A stretch of DNA of 18,930 nt, taken from assembly GCA_963540705.1 (NCBI GenBank), contig CAUTQX010000012.1, forward strand, positions 1 through 18,930, given 5' to 3'. This document shows positions 4,439-12,697 of this stretch, piece by piece (the stretch's first letter is position 1; each line of letters opens with the position of its first letter). The notes beneath the pieces were generated by a model that saw only the letters and a list, made by a program, of their open reading frames with translations, was not told where the DNA came from and did not search any database. A program made the translations under genes and the position numbers. Source of the DNA: Nanosynbacter sp963540705. Lineage in GTDB: Bacteria > Patescibacteriota > Saccharimonadia > Saccharimonadales > Saccharimonadaceae.

Positions 4439-6328
4439 ATGGGTAAAATTATTGGTATTGATCTCGGTACGACCAACAGTGCATTTGCATATATGCTAGC
4501 TGGAAAACCAGAGGTGATTTCTAATGCCGAAGGTAATCGTACTACACCGTCTGTAGTTGCGGTTAATAAAAAGGGTGAACGGCTTGTTGGTCAAGTTGCT
4601 CAGCGTCAGCGCGTAACAAACCCAAAAAACACGATTTACGGCGTTAAGCGTTTGATTGGTCGTAAGTTTGACGACAAGGAAGTGCAAAAAGACTTGGATA
4701 TTATGCCGTACAAGATTGTTAAAAAAGGTACTGGCGTGGCAGTCGAAATGGGCGATAAGGAATATACGCCAGAAGAAGTTTCAGCAATGATTCTTAGTAA
4801 AATCAAGGCTGACGCTGAAGCTTTCTTGGGTGAAAAAGTGACGGAAGCGGTGATTACGGTGCCAGCTTACTTTGACGATTCGCAACGTCAAGCAACTAAA
4901 GACGCTGGTAAAATTGCCGGATTGGAAGTTAAGCGTATTATCAACGAACCAACAGCTGCGGCTTTGGCGTACGGTTTGGAAAAAGGTAAGAATGACGAAA
5001 CTATCGTAGTGTTCGACCTTGGTGGCGGTACGTTTGACGTGTCGGTGCTGGAGCTAGGTGACGGCGTGTTTGAGGTTAAAGCAACCAATGGTGATACACA
5101 CCTTGGTGGTGAGGATTTCGACAACGCTATTGTCAATTACTTCTTGGATGACTTCAAGTCGAAGGAAGGAATTGATCTTCGTAAAGATAATGCAGCAATG
5201 CAACGCCTAAAGGACGAGGCTGAAAAGGCGAAGAAAGAATTGTCAACAGTTACGGAATATGAAGTCAATATTCCATTTATTACTGCCGATGCTGACGGCC
5301 CAAAGCACTTTGAGATGAGTTTGAGTCGTGCCAAGCTGGAAGATTTGGTTAAGGATTTATTGGATCGCTTGGATGGTCCAGTAGAAAAGGCTTTGAAGGA
5401 TGCTAAACTTTCTAAGTCCGACATTAACAATGTAGTTATGGTTGGTGGAATGACTCGTATGCCAGCTGTGGTTGAGCGCGTAAAGAATTTCTTTGGCAAA
5501 GATCCGATGCAAGGCGTAAATCCAGATGAAGTTGTGGCTGTTGGTGCCGCAATTCAAGGTGGCGTCTTGGCCGGCGACGTTAAGGATGTGCTGCTTCTGG
5601 ACGTGACTCCGCTTTCTCTTGGAATTGAGACGATGGGCGGTGTGTCAACTAAATTGATTGATCGAAATACTACAATTCCAACAAGCAAGAGCGAGGTTTT
5701 CTCGACAGCTGCGGATAACCAGCCTCAAGTGGAAATTCACGTTCTTCAGGGTGAGCGCGAGTTTGCTAATGACAATAAGAGTTTGGGTCGTTTTGTGCTT
5801 GACGGTATTGCGCCGGCACCACGCGGTGTGCCTCAAATTGAAGTGACCTTTAATATTGACGCCAACGGTATTCTTAACGTTACAGCCAAAGACAAGGGAA
5901 CAGGTAAAGAGCAATCAATCACCATTCAAAACTCTGGCAATATGAGCAAGGAAGATATTGAGAAGGCGCAAAAAGAGGCCGAACTTCATGCGGACGAGGA
6001 CAAGAAAAAGCGTGAAACTGTCGATACGAAGAATCAGCTTGAAAACGCTATTTATCAGGCAAAGAAGATGCCAGACGAATTCAAAGATAAGATTTCTGAC
6101 GACGACAAGCAAGCGATTGCAAAGGCTGTCGAAGAGGCTGAAAAGCACAAAGATTCTGAAGATAAGGATGAGTTGGAGTCTGCAATTAAAGCCTTGAATG
6201 ACGCGATTATGCCAATCGGGGCTAAGATGTATCAACAATCAGCCGACGATAAAAAAACTGACGAAGCTGGCGACAAAAAGTCTGATAAAGACGAGCCGGT
6301 CGAAGGCGAAATTGTCGACGAAAAATAA
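4439..6328 (+). CDS. dnaK: DnaK (Hsp70) chaperone
   Basis: ATP-driven cytosolic chaperone that works with DnaJ and GrpE in folding nascent and stress-damaged proteins. At 629 residues it is near the usual length. The nucleotide-binding domain shows GIDLGTTNS (6-14), the phosphate-2 motif DLGGGTFDVS (193-202) and INEPTAAALAYGL (168-180). The hydrophobic interdomain linker DVLLLDVTPLSLG precedes the substrate-binding domain. The tail is acidic and Lys/Asp/Glu-rich, ending VDEK. Residues about 76-100 contain the insertion typical of proteobacterial-type DnaK and absent from Firmicutes DnaK. Two CIRCE operators and promoters precede it and a strong terminator follows, so dnaK forms its own unit. 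hrcA and grpE, often adjacent in other bacteria, are not in this window. GTG and GTT codons are frequent, and the gene looks well expressed. Confidence 0.98.
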   Translation: MGKIIGIDLGTTNSAFAYMLAGKPEVISNAEGNRTTPSVVAVNKKGERLVGQVAQRQRVTNPKNTIYGVKRLIGRKFDDKEVQKDLDIMPYKIVKKGTGVAVEMGDKEYTPEEVSAMILSKIKADAEAFLGEKVTEAVITVPAYFDDSQRQATKDAGKIAGLEVKRIINEPTAAALAYGLEKGKNDETIVVFDLGGGTFDVSVLELGDGVFEVKATNGDTHLGGEDFDNAIVNYFLDDFKSKEGIDLRKDNAAMQRLKDEAEKAKKELSTVTEYEVNIPFITADADGPKHFEMSLSRAKLEDLVKDLLDRLDGPVEKALKDAKLSKSDINNVVMVGGMTRMPAVVERVKNFFGKDPMQGVNPDEVVAVGAAIQGGVLAGDVKDVLLLDVTPLSLGIETMGGVSTKLIDRNTTIPTSKSEVFSTAADNQPQVEIHVLQGEREFANDNKSLGRFVLDGIAPAPRGVPQIEVTFNIDANGILNVTAKDKGTGKEQSITIQNSGNMSKEDIEKAQKEAELHADEDKKKRETVDTKNQLENAIYQAKKMPDEFKDKISDDDKQAIAKAVEEAEKHKDSEDKDELESAIKALNDAIMPIGAKMYQQSADDKKTDEAGDKKSDKDEPVEGEIVDEK

Positions 6329-6346
6329 ACTAACGTATTTACAAAG

Positions 6347-6378
6347 AAGGCTGCTCGATAAAAAGAGCGGCCTTTTTT
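6347..6378 (+). terminator. Rho-independent terminator after dnaK
   Basis: A 10-base stem AAGGCTGCTC (6347-6356) pairs with GAGCGGCCTT (6365-6374, one G-T pair) around an 8-base A-rich loop. A T tract to 6378 follows. It separates dnaK from the dnaJ promoter only a few bases downstream. Confidence 0.9.
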
Positions 6379-6382
6379 GGAC

Positions 6383-6409
6383 TTAGCACTCTTGCACTGA
6401 GAGTGCTAA
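6383..6409. promoter_or_regulatory. CIRCE operator 3 (dnaJ)
   Basis: A perfect CIRCE element: TTAGCACTC, 9 bases, GAGTGCTAA. As in CIRCE 1, the spacer begins with the promoter -35 (TTGCAC, 6392-6397), so HrcA binding would block RNA polymerase directly. Confidence 0.97.
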
Positions 6410-6420
6410 ACGCGTATAAT
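6392..6420 (+). promoter_or_regulatory. dnaJ promoter, near-leaderless
   Basis: TTGCAC (6392-6397), 17-base spacer, TATAAT (6415-6420). The ATG at 6430 lies only 9 bases past the -10, so the expected transcript begins about 2-4 bases before the start codon. No Shine-Dalgarno is possible. Confidence 0.8.
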
Positions 6421-6429
6421 ATACAAAGT

Positions 6430-7539
6430 ATGAGCAAGCGTGATTATTATGAAATATTGGGCGTTCCAAAGACCGCTTCTGAAGATGAGATAAAAAAGGC
6501 TTTTCGTAAATTAGCAATTAAATACCATCCCGATAAACAGGGCGGTGACGAGGCTAAGTTTAAGGAAATCAATGAGGCCTATGAGGTTCTGAAAGACAAA
6601 CAGAAGCGACAGCGTTATGATCAATTTGGTCATGCTGGTGTGGGTGGTGCTTCTGGCGGCGGTTTTTCCAGTAATCCGTTTGAAGGATTTGGTGGATTCG
6701 GCGGTCAAAACGTTCACTTTGATTTTGGTGATGGTGGACTAGGTGATATTTTTAGTCAATTCTTCGGTGGTGCAACTGGCGGCTCTGGAAATAGTCGTTC
6801 GCGTGGGCGTGATGTTGAAACTAGTGTAACACTAAGTTTTGAGGACGCGGTATTTGGTGTAGAAAAGAAAATTAGTTTAATGTTGGATGTTGAATGTGAG
6901 CATTGCCATGGCGATGGCGCCGAGCCTGGATTTGGAATGAAAACGTGCCCAACTTGTAAGGGAGCGGGTCAGCAAACTCGAACGATGAATTCGCTGTTTG
7001 GGCAAATTCAGCAGGCGGTTGTTTGTGAAACTTGTCACGGTAAGGGAAAAGTTCCTGAAAAAGAATGTTCAGTTTGTCGAGGAAAAGGCACGATCCGACA
7101 GAATCAGGATATCACTATTAAAATTCCGGCAGGGATTGATGATGGCGCAACAATTCGTCTACGCGATCGTGGAGAAGCAATTGCTGGTGGTAGTAGAGGT
7201 GATTTGTATGTCCACATTCATGTTAAGGCGCATAAAAAATTCACTCGTGAGGGTAATATTATTCTTAGCGAAGAGCATATTTCTATGGTTGATGCGGCAC
7301 TGGGAACGGAGATTGATGTGGAAACTGTGGATGGCGTGATAACGATGAAAATCCCAGCGGGCACTCAGAGCGGCACCGACTTCAAGTTGTCAGGTCATGG
7401 CGTGCCGCACTTACATAGTGAATCTCGTGGTCCGCATATTGTGGGTGTTATTGTTGATACTCCAACTAAATTGACCAAAAAACAGAAGGAGCTTTTGGAG
7501 CAATTTAAGGGCGCGAAAAAACGAGGGCTGTTTTCCTAG
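6430..7539 (+). CDS. dnaJ: DnaJ (Hsp40) co-chaperone
   Basis: DnaJ delivers substrates to DnaK and stimulates its ATPase. The 369-residue product has all four parts of a class I DnaJ. These are a J domain (1-70) with the essential HPD at 33-35, a Gly/Phe-rich linker, and a zinc region with four C-x-x-C-x-G-x-G motifs (CEHCHGDG, CPTCKGAG, CETCHGKG, CSVCRGKG). The C-terminal substrate-binding domains follow. I chose ATG 6430 (MSKRDYYEILG) because the frame's earlier GTG at 6403 lies inside CIRCE 3 and upstream of the -10, so it would not be transcribed. The gene has its own CIRCE-controlled promoter, separate from dnaK, and a terminator lies in between. The predicted mRNA is almost leaderless, which is unusual for a heat-shock gene. 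Confidence 0.97.
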   Translation: MSKRDYYEILGVPKTASEDEIKKAFRKLAIKYHPDKQGGDEAKFKEINEAYEVLKDKQKRQRYDQFGHAGVGGASGGGFSSNPFEGFGGFGGQNVHFDFGDGGLGDIFSQFFGGATGGSGNSRSRGRDVETSVTLSFEDAVFGVEKKISLMLDVECEHCHGDGAEPGFGMKTCPTCKGAGQQTRTMNSLFGQIQQAVVCETCHGKGKVPEKECSVCRGKGTIRQNQDITIKIPAGIDDGATIRLRDRGEAIAGGSRGDLYVHIHVKAHKKFTREGNIILSEEHISMVDAALGTEIDVETVDGVITMKIPAGTQSGTDFKLSGHGVPHLHSESRGPHIVGVIVDTPTKLTKKQKELLEQFKGAKKRGLFS

Positions 7540-7544
7540 TATAT

Positions 7545-7572
7545 TTGTCGAGAATAAATCCTGTGTTATACT
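7545..7572 (+). promoter_or_regulatory. Promoter for the large membrane protein
   Basis: TTGTCG (7545-7550), 16-base spacer, TATACT (7567-7572) with extended -10 TG at 7564-7565. The start near 7579 leaves a leader of about 20 bases with a GAGAG stretch (7586-7590) as a weak ribosome site. Confidence 0.55.
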
Positions 7573-7599
7573 GAAGCTAACATAAGAGAGATTGAAGGC

Positions 7600-10500
7600 A
7601 TGGGATTAATTTTTCTGATAATAGTTATTATTGTAGTAATTAAGCTAATAAAATTATTACAGAAAAACAATAGTCAGTCGTCTAATTATTCCGAAGATTA
7701 TCGGCAGGGATATTGGGATGGCGTGCGTGATGCACAAAATGGATGCGCCAAAATTGAGAATGATAACGGTCAAGTAAGGCTTATTACCGAGAATCAAAAC
7801 GCCGCTTCGCGGCTTGCGAATACGCCGTTAAATATCAGTAAAAATGAGAATCTCGATAATATAATTCCTACTAGTATTTCCACATCTGAAGAGAGAGTAA
7901 ATACGATTGCTGTGCCTGTTGAGAATAATATTGAACGAGCGTCACATATTGATGACAAGGAAAAGGAGAGGGGCCGTAAGACTACAATTAATATAGCGCT
8001 ATATACGGCATCGCTACTTCTGACTGCGGGAATATTGCTTCTGGCTCAGACAATTAATCTATCTATCCAACTTAGATTTGGGTTGGTGTGGCTGTTTATT
8101 TTTATTTATTATATTATTGGTCAGATATTGTATGCTCGCTTGCCAATATTGAAATCTGCGTCGACGGCACTTATTGGCACCGCCTTGGCAGCTGTACCAA
8201 TTGGCGGTTGGATTATGAATCTGCTTTTAGGTATCGACCCCGCATGGTGCTGGCTTATTGCTTCTGTAATTGGTGCTGTTTTGTGTGTTGATGCTACGGT
8301 GAGATTAAATAGTCGACCCCTTGCTTATGTATCGCTGCTATCGATGTTTACGATGACGACTAGTTTGCCAGCTGTTGTGCATGCGCAGCTGGTCTGGTAT
8401 TACGTTGTAATGCTGCTATTTGGATGTTTGATGACTGTGGCTGCATATTTTTCTAGTCGCTTTCCTCGTCAGTTCGTCGAACCGTTAAACGTTGTAAATC
8501 CGTTTATCGTGCCGATGACGATGTTTATCGCGCTCAGCTCGTCGGCATATATGGGTACATTAGATATTAGTGTACTGTTATTTGCTAGCGTTGCATATTA
8601 TTTTACGGTTGCTCTTGTCGAGAAGTCTAAAAAGATGCGTACTTATGAATTGACAACAGCTCGCTTATTGTTAATGGTGATGGCTACTAGTTTCGCAATG
8701 TATTTATCTGACGATAATCAGTTGGTTGTAAGCGTGATTCTAGGGTTAGTGGCACTTGGAAATATAATCTGGTCCGCTGTATCAATGTACATTCAGAAAC
8801 AGTACGATAGACATCATGAAATAGTATTGTGGGTTAGTTTTGCTGTGTCATTAAGTGCTCTGTTTGGCGTGATCGGTTCTGGAGATTCGCTACGAATGAT
8901 GGTTGCCTTTACCTTTATTAGTGTTATTTCAGCGATTAGTCTTGCAATCCTTTTTTTGTTACGTCGTGTCCGCTTCGGTGTTATGGTTGTGATATCTGGG
9001 ATTCTATTGGTGCCGATTGGTATAACACTATTCAATATTGATATAGCTATAGCACCACGCGTACAATATCTAATTTTTCTATTCATGACGTCACTACCAG
9101 TTATTTGCCGATTGCTAATTTTGAAGCGTCCGAATATTAGTAAAAGTCAGGCCGCTTTAGTATATGGCGCTGCGTCAACTTGGCTATTAATGGCAATGTT
9201 TACTTCAGCGATGATAGCCACTTATGCGACAAAGGAAGCCCTGATGTGTCTATCGGGCGCGATAGCTATCGGCGCTGGCATTATGAGTGTGGTTGTATGG
9301 CGCGAAAAAGTTTATGAGTTTGTAGTTGGAGTCCATACCTCTTTAATGTTGTCAGTATTTTTGCTAGCTTTAGGTTTTGCGGTGTCTAGTGAAAACGTCT
9401 CTATTTTAATGGCGTGGATAAATGCGTCGTCGCTATTAATAGTAGAATGGCTTTATCATCGTCATGACAACACGGTTATCAAAAACCATGAGCTATTGTT
9501 GCATTCTATCATTGGTGTGGCTATGCTTACTGTATTGTCGTCAATTCATCCGATAGTTTGGTTGCCGCTAGTGGCGTCGCTATACTATGCATTTTACCGA
9601 TGTCGTAGAGAGGTTTATTTAGGCGGTGCATATTTTATGACAATCATCTTTGTTCTATTATCCCTGCATTGGTTGAATATACCGTTTAATGACAATCTCG
9701 CAATTACTGCATGGGTGAGTCTAGTTGGTTTTGGGTCTTTGTACTGGCTGTTGCGAATGAATAGGCAACCGTCAATTATTGGTGATGTGACGCTGTGTGC
9801 TGCCGTAGTTCCAGCGATAGTGTTTCCAATAATTAATCTACCGGCGATATATGATCTGTCGTTCAAGATATTGGGGTGGCTAACGGCTGTAGTAGCTCTT
9901 TATATGGCGGTACTTGCTAAACGAGATTGGCGAATAATGACAATAGCTGCGCACCCGAGTCTAGTGTTGTTGCTTTGCCTTATAGCTCAATGGTTTACTA
10001 TTCCACTCGAATTCATGTCAGTTGTTGCCCTGATTGTTTTTGCGGTATTTTACGGTCTGGCTATTGCTGCGCGAATCAGAAAGATGTCGAGTCGTTGGTA
10101 TTACTCTTCATTCTATAGCGCCATCGGCTGGTCGGTAGTCTTATTGTCTATTGCTACATCAGTTAGCGCTACTGTGACGTCAGTGATTCTGGCGGCGCTA
10201 GTGTGGATAATTAATGGTGTAGCCTTGATGACTGAAGGTGTTCCTAAAAAGAATATTTTATATTTTGATTCAGGTGTGATCCTAATTTTGTGCGGTGTTT
10301 TATTTACTATTAAAAACCTAGCCTTACCCGTTCACGCTATCACAATACCATATTTGTGGTCAGCGGCAATTCTTTCGGGAGCGGTGATGTCGTGGCGTTG
10401 GTTGGGGTATATTCATAAGTCTACGATAATACACCTAGTGCTAGCCCTCTCTGCGCTTAGTCTGCCAACTCTCATCCTGGCGTTCGCGGGAGATAACATC

Positions 10501-10734
10501 ATGGAAATATTATTCCTAATAGAGCATTCATTGATGGTTGTCGTGGGGTTGGCGCTTAACAAACGGCTGATTACGACCTGGGGTGCTGTATGTGTGACAT
10601 TAGCTTTGATATATCTATTGTCGGGATACACTTATGTATTAGCTATTTTGGCTGGTATATCTATCATTGTAGCAGTGACAATTGTGGTAGCGAGAGCTCA
10701 AAGAAGCAAAAGGCAAGATATTGTAAAAAAATAG
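7600..10734 (+). CDS. Very large polytopic membrane protein, 1044 aa
   Basis: No family recognised with confidence. The first 20 residues form one hydrophobic helix (GLIFLIIVIIVVIKLIKLL). A polar linker to about residue 128 contains Y-R-Q-G-Y-W-D-G-V-R-D-A-Q-N-G. The rest is an almost unbroken run of hydrophobic helices, by eye about thirty, with short Arg/Lys loops and no large soluble domain. The C-terminus is short and basic (RAQRSKRQDIVKK). There is no obvious catalytic motif. Large DUF2339-like proteins have a similar look, but that is a guess. The gene is about 8% of this small-genome window, so it is likely important for the cell envelope. It has its own promoter and ends about 20 bases before the rimB-like ATG. 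Isoleucine is often written ATA here, more than in neighbouring genes. Confidence 0.85.
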   Translation: MGLIFLIIVIIVVIKLIKLLQKNNSQSSNYSEDYRQGYWDGVRDAQNGCAKIENDNGQVRLITENQNAASRLANTPLNISKNENLDNIIPTSISTSEERVNTIAVPVENNIERASHIDDKEKERGRKTTINIALYTASLLLTAGILLLAQTINLSIQLRFGLVWLFIFIYYIIGQILYARLPILKSASTALIGTALAAVPIGGWIMNLLLGIDPAWCWLIASVIGAVLCVDATVRLNSRPLAYVSLLSMFTMTTSLPAVVHAQLVWYYVVMLLFGCLMTVAAYFSSRFPRQFVEPLNVVNPFIVPMTMFIALSSSAYMGTLDISVLLFASVAYYFTVALVEKSKKMRTYELTTARLLLMVMATSFAMYLSDDNQLVVSVILGLVALGNIIWSAVSMYIQKQYDRHHEIVLWVSFAVSLSALFGVIGSGDSLRMMVAFTFISVISAISLAILFLLRRVRFGVMVVISGILLVPIGITLFNIDIAIAPRVQYLIFLFMTSLPVICRLLILKRPNISKSQAALVYGAASTWLLMAMFTSAMIATYATKEALMCLSGAIAIGAGIMSVVVWREKVYEFVVGVHTSLMLSVFLLALGFAVSSENVSILMAWINASSLLIVEWLYHRHDNTVIKNHELLLHSIIGVAMLTVLSSIHPIVWLPLVASLYYAFYRCRREVYLGGAYFMTIIFVLLSLHWLNIPFNDNLAITAWVSLVGFGSLYWLLRMNRQPSIIGDVTLCAAVVPAIVFPIINLPAIYDLSFKILGWLTAVVALYMAVLAKRDWRIMTIAAHPSLVLLLCLIAQWFTIPLEFMSVVALIVFAVFYGLAIAARIRKMSSRWYYSSFYSAIGWSVVLLSIATSVSATVTSVILAALVWIINGVALMTEGVPKKNILYFDSGVILILCGVLFTIKNLALPVHAITIPYLWSAAILSGAVMSWRWLGYIHKSTIIHLVLALSALSLPTLILAFAGDNIMEILFLIEHSLMVVVGLALNKRLITTWGAVCVTLALIYLLSGYTYVLAILAGISIIVAVTIVVARAQRSKRQDIVKK

Positions 10735-10749
10735 TTTTTATGGCATAAT
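10721..10749 (+). promoter_or_regulatory. Promoter for rimB-like/rimK pair, near-leaderless
   Basis: TTGTAA (10721-10726), 17-base spacer, CATAAT (10744-10749) with TG at 10741-10742 (extended -10). The ATG at 10758 is 8 bases past the -10, leaving a leader of about 0-2 bases and no Shine-Dalgarno. Confidence 0.6.
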
Positions 10750-10757
10750 ATTGACGT

Positions 10758-11264
10758 ATGAAAGAAAAATCTATTATTGGGTCGACTGAGCTTGTGGATT
10801 TCGGCAAGCGAGCGCAAAAAGTTCCAGCCAAAATTGATACGGGCGCCGATTCCAGTGCGGTTTGGGCGAGTAATATTCGCATTGATAAAGATGGAGTGTT
10901 GAAATTTTCTCTGTTTGGTGAAGGTTCGCCGTATTATAATGGTAAGGTATTTAAGAGAACTGATTATTCGGTGGTTAGCGTACGCTCTGCAATGGGTCAA
11001 AATCAGATTCGTTATCGAACACACTTTTGGGTAAAGCTTGGCGGGCGAAAAATTAAAATGCTGATGAATTTGTCTGATCGGTCGAAGAATGAATTTCCGG
11101 TGTTAATTGGGAGACGGTCGATTTCTGGAAAATTCCTAGTGGACGTATCAAGAAAAAATGTTCGCAGAAAAAAACCGTCTGTAACTGCTAGTCTTAATGA
11201 AGAGGTAAAATTGAATCCATACGAATTTTATAAAAAATATCATCAGAAAGGTGAAGAAAAATAA
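10758..11264 (+). CDS. RimB-type retropepsin-like protease (ATP-dependent zinc protease family)
   Basis: The 168-residue protein has K-I-D-T-G-A-D-S-S-A (25-34), the aspartyl-protease signature D-T-G-A with catalytic Asp27. F-P-V-L-I-G-R-R (about 113-120) matches the second conserved block of the retropepsin fold. This family (PF05618, historically called ATP-dependent zinc protease) includes RimB. In Pseudomonas, RimB is a protease that acts with RimK on the glutamate tail of ribosomal protein S6. The tail from residue 130 is Lys/Arg-rich. Its last base overlaps the first base of the RimK start (TAATG), so the two are translationally coupled. A RimB role is inferred from domain and partner. 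Other members sit beside ATP-grasp genes without a proven substrate. Confidence 0.85.
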   Translation: MKEKSIIGSTELVDFGKRAQKVPAKIDTGADSSAVWASNIRIDKDGVLKFSLFGEGSPYYNGKVFKRTDYSVVSVRSAMGQNQIRYRTHFWVKLGGRKIKMLMNLSDRSKNEFPVLIGRRSISGKFLVDVSRKNVRRKKPSVTASLNEEVKLNPYEFYKKYHQKGEEK

Positions 11265-12181
11265 TGCGAATTGCAATCTTATCTAACGGCAACATTAATT
11301 ATTCGACGCTTCGCCTGAAAGAAGAGGCTGAAAAGCGCGGTCATCAAGTTAAAGTTATTAAGTATAAAAACTGCTACGTTTCAATTGACGAAAAGCATCC
11401 GACGGTTATTTACAAAGGTAAGGAAATTGGTGAATTTGATGTGGTGATTCCGCGAATCGCGAGCCACATGACAAAGTATGGAACAGCGGTTTTGCGTCAA
11501 CTAGAAATGATGCATCCGAAGGCGTTTTTTATGAATCGCTCGATTGCAATTACTAGGGCGCGGGATAAATTGCGCTCAACACAGTTATTAGTTAAAGCGG
11601 GAGTGTCAATTCCGAAGACGGTCTTTTCCCGAAACGCAACTGACATTGATTCGCTCATTGAAGAGATTGGTGGTATGCCGGCGATTATTAAGTTGGCGCG
11701 TGGTACACACGGAAATGGCGTGGTTTTGGCGGAAACTAAAAAGGCTGCCAAGTCGGTTCTTCAGGCGTTTTATTTGACCAACTCGGACGGCACGAACGTG
11801 CTACTTCAGGAGTTTATTAGAGAGTCGGCCGGCGTTGATATTCGTGCGTTTGTGGTTGGCAGTCAAGTGGTGGCTAGTATGAAGCGTCAGAGTTTGGACG
11901 ATGATTTTCGCAGTAATTTGCACAAGGGCGGCGAAGGAACTAGTATAAAATTGACAGATTCTGAACGTAAAATGTGCGTGAAAGCCGCTAAGGCAATGGG
12001 ATTAACAGTTGCCGGAGTCGACTTCATGAGGTCAAGCCGTGGCGCTTTGGTGCTGGAGGTTAATGCTAGCCCGGGATTTGGAATTGAGAAAATTACTCGC
12101 CGAAATGTGGCTGGAAAGATAATTGAATACATCGATCGAAACGCTAAGCGTGGTAATAAAAAAGATAAAATCGGCGCTTAA
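11264..12181 (+). CDS. rimK: RimK-family ATP-grasp ligase
   Basis: RimK adds glutamates to the C-terminus of ribosomal protein S6. Family relatives ligate other amino acids to peptides or small molecules. The 305-residue product has the N-terminal RimK domain (MRIAILSNGN...) and an ATP-grasp domain. Features include the Gly-rich ATP loop K-L-A-R-G-T-H-G-N-G (143-152), R194 and D253. The metal site V-L-E-V-N-A-S-P-G (263-271) contains E265 and N267. The usual RimK length is about 300. The ATG overlaps the TAA of the rimB-like gene by one base, with AAAGGTGA just upstream as ribosome site. The C-terminal Lys/Asn tail is short. The S6 gene is not in this window, so the substrate is inferred. The pairing with a RimB-like protease favours a modify/remove cycle. 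Confidence 0.92.
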   Translation: MRIAILSNGNINYSTLRLKEEAEKRGHQVKVIKYKNCYVSIDEKHPTVIYKGKEIGEFDVVIPRIASHMTKYGTAVLRQLEMMHPKAFFMNRSIAITRARDKLRSTQLLVKAGVSIPKTVFSRNATDIDSLIEEIGGMPAIIKLARGTHGNGVVLAETKKAAKSVLQAFYLTNSDGTNVLLQEFIRESAGVDIRAFVVGSQVVASMKRQSLDDDFRSNLHKGGEGTSIKLTDSERKMCVKAAKAMGLTVAGVDFMRSSRGALVLEVNASPGFGIEKITRRNVAGKIIEYIDRNAKRGNKKDKIGA

Positions 12182-12190
12182 GCATAAACT

Positions 12191-12199
12191 TGTTATAAT
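12191..12199 (+). promoter_or_regulatory. Extended -10 of the DUF192 gene, leaderless
   Basis: TG-T-TATAAT at 12191-12199; the hexamer ends 6 bases before the ATG at 12206, so transcription should begin at the start codon. No convincing -35 and no Shine-Dalgarno. Confidence 0.65.
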
Positions 12200-12205
12200 A
12201 GGTTT

Positions 12206-12697
12206 ATGGACGAGCCTCGTCACTCGACAGTAACTCAAACTGTCATCAAATGGATATTCATCTGCGGTATGCTGATGGTTATTGGTGGGGCAATTTTTTA
12301 TGCTTTTCGAACGGTTTCGCCGAAAACAGAAATGATTTATCTTAATAAGACGATGCTTCGGGCGGAAATTGCTAATGACGAAGAATCGCAGCGGAAAGGT
12401 TTGTCCGGGAGGCTGGGAATTGATGAAAATTATGCCATGCTATTCGTATTTGACCATAACGATCGTCATAAAATGTGGATGAAAGATATGAAGTTTTCGG
12501 TTGATATGATTTGGATCAATGATAAAAAGCGCGTTGTCTATGTAAAGCATAACGTCAAGCCGGACGCTGAGCCGCATGAAAAATATGCGCCGCCCGTTCC
12601 GGCAAAGTATGTACTGGAGGTGAAGGCAGGAGTTGCTAAGCAGGCGAGCGCTACAGTTGGGTCGCAGGTAAAATTTGATTTGAAGGAGGATAAATGA
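12206..12697 (+). CDS. Membrane-anchored DUF192 protein
   Basis: The 163-residue protein has one hydrophobic segment (about 13-35) as a signal anchor, followed by a complete DUF192 domain (PF02643). The diagnostic motifs are Q-R-K-G-L-S-G-R, AMLFVFD, and the W-M-K-D-M-K-F-S-V-D-M-I-W-I block, then PPVPAKYVLEV. The domain's biochemical role is not established. These proteins are usually exported or membrane-tethered outside. The stop codon overlaps the ATG of the next gene (ATGA at 12694-12697), a coupled pair. The predicted mRNA is leaderless, starting at the ATG just after RimK. Identification of the domain is firm; function is open. Confidence 0.9.
   Translation: MDEPRHSTVTQTVIKWIFICGMLMVIGGAIFYAFRTVSPKTEMIYLNKTMLRAEIANDEESQRKGLSGRLGIDENYAMLFVFDHNDRHKMWMKDMKFSVDMIWINDKKRVVYVKHNVKPDAEPHEKYAPPVPAKYVLEVKAGVAKQASATVGSQVKFDLKEDK

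Noticed and set aside
6403..6429. Earlier GTG start for dnaJ
   Set aside because: It lies inside CIRCE 3 and upstream of the -10, so it would not be on the mRNA; the extra residues do not match DnaJ N-termini.
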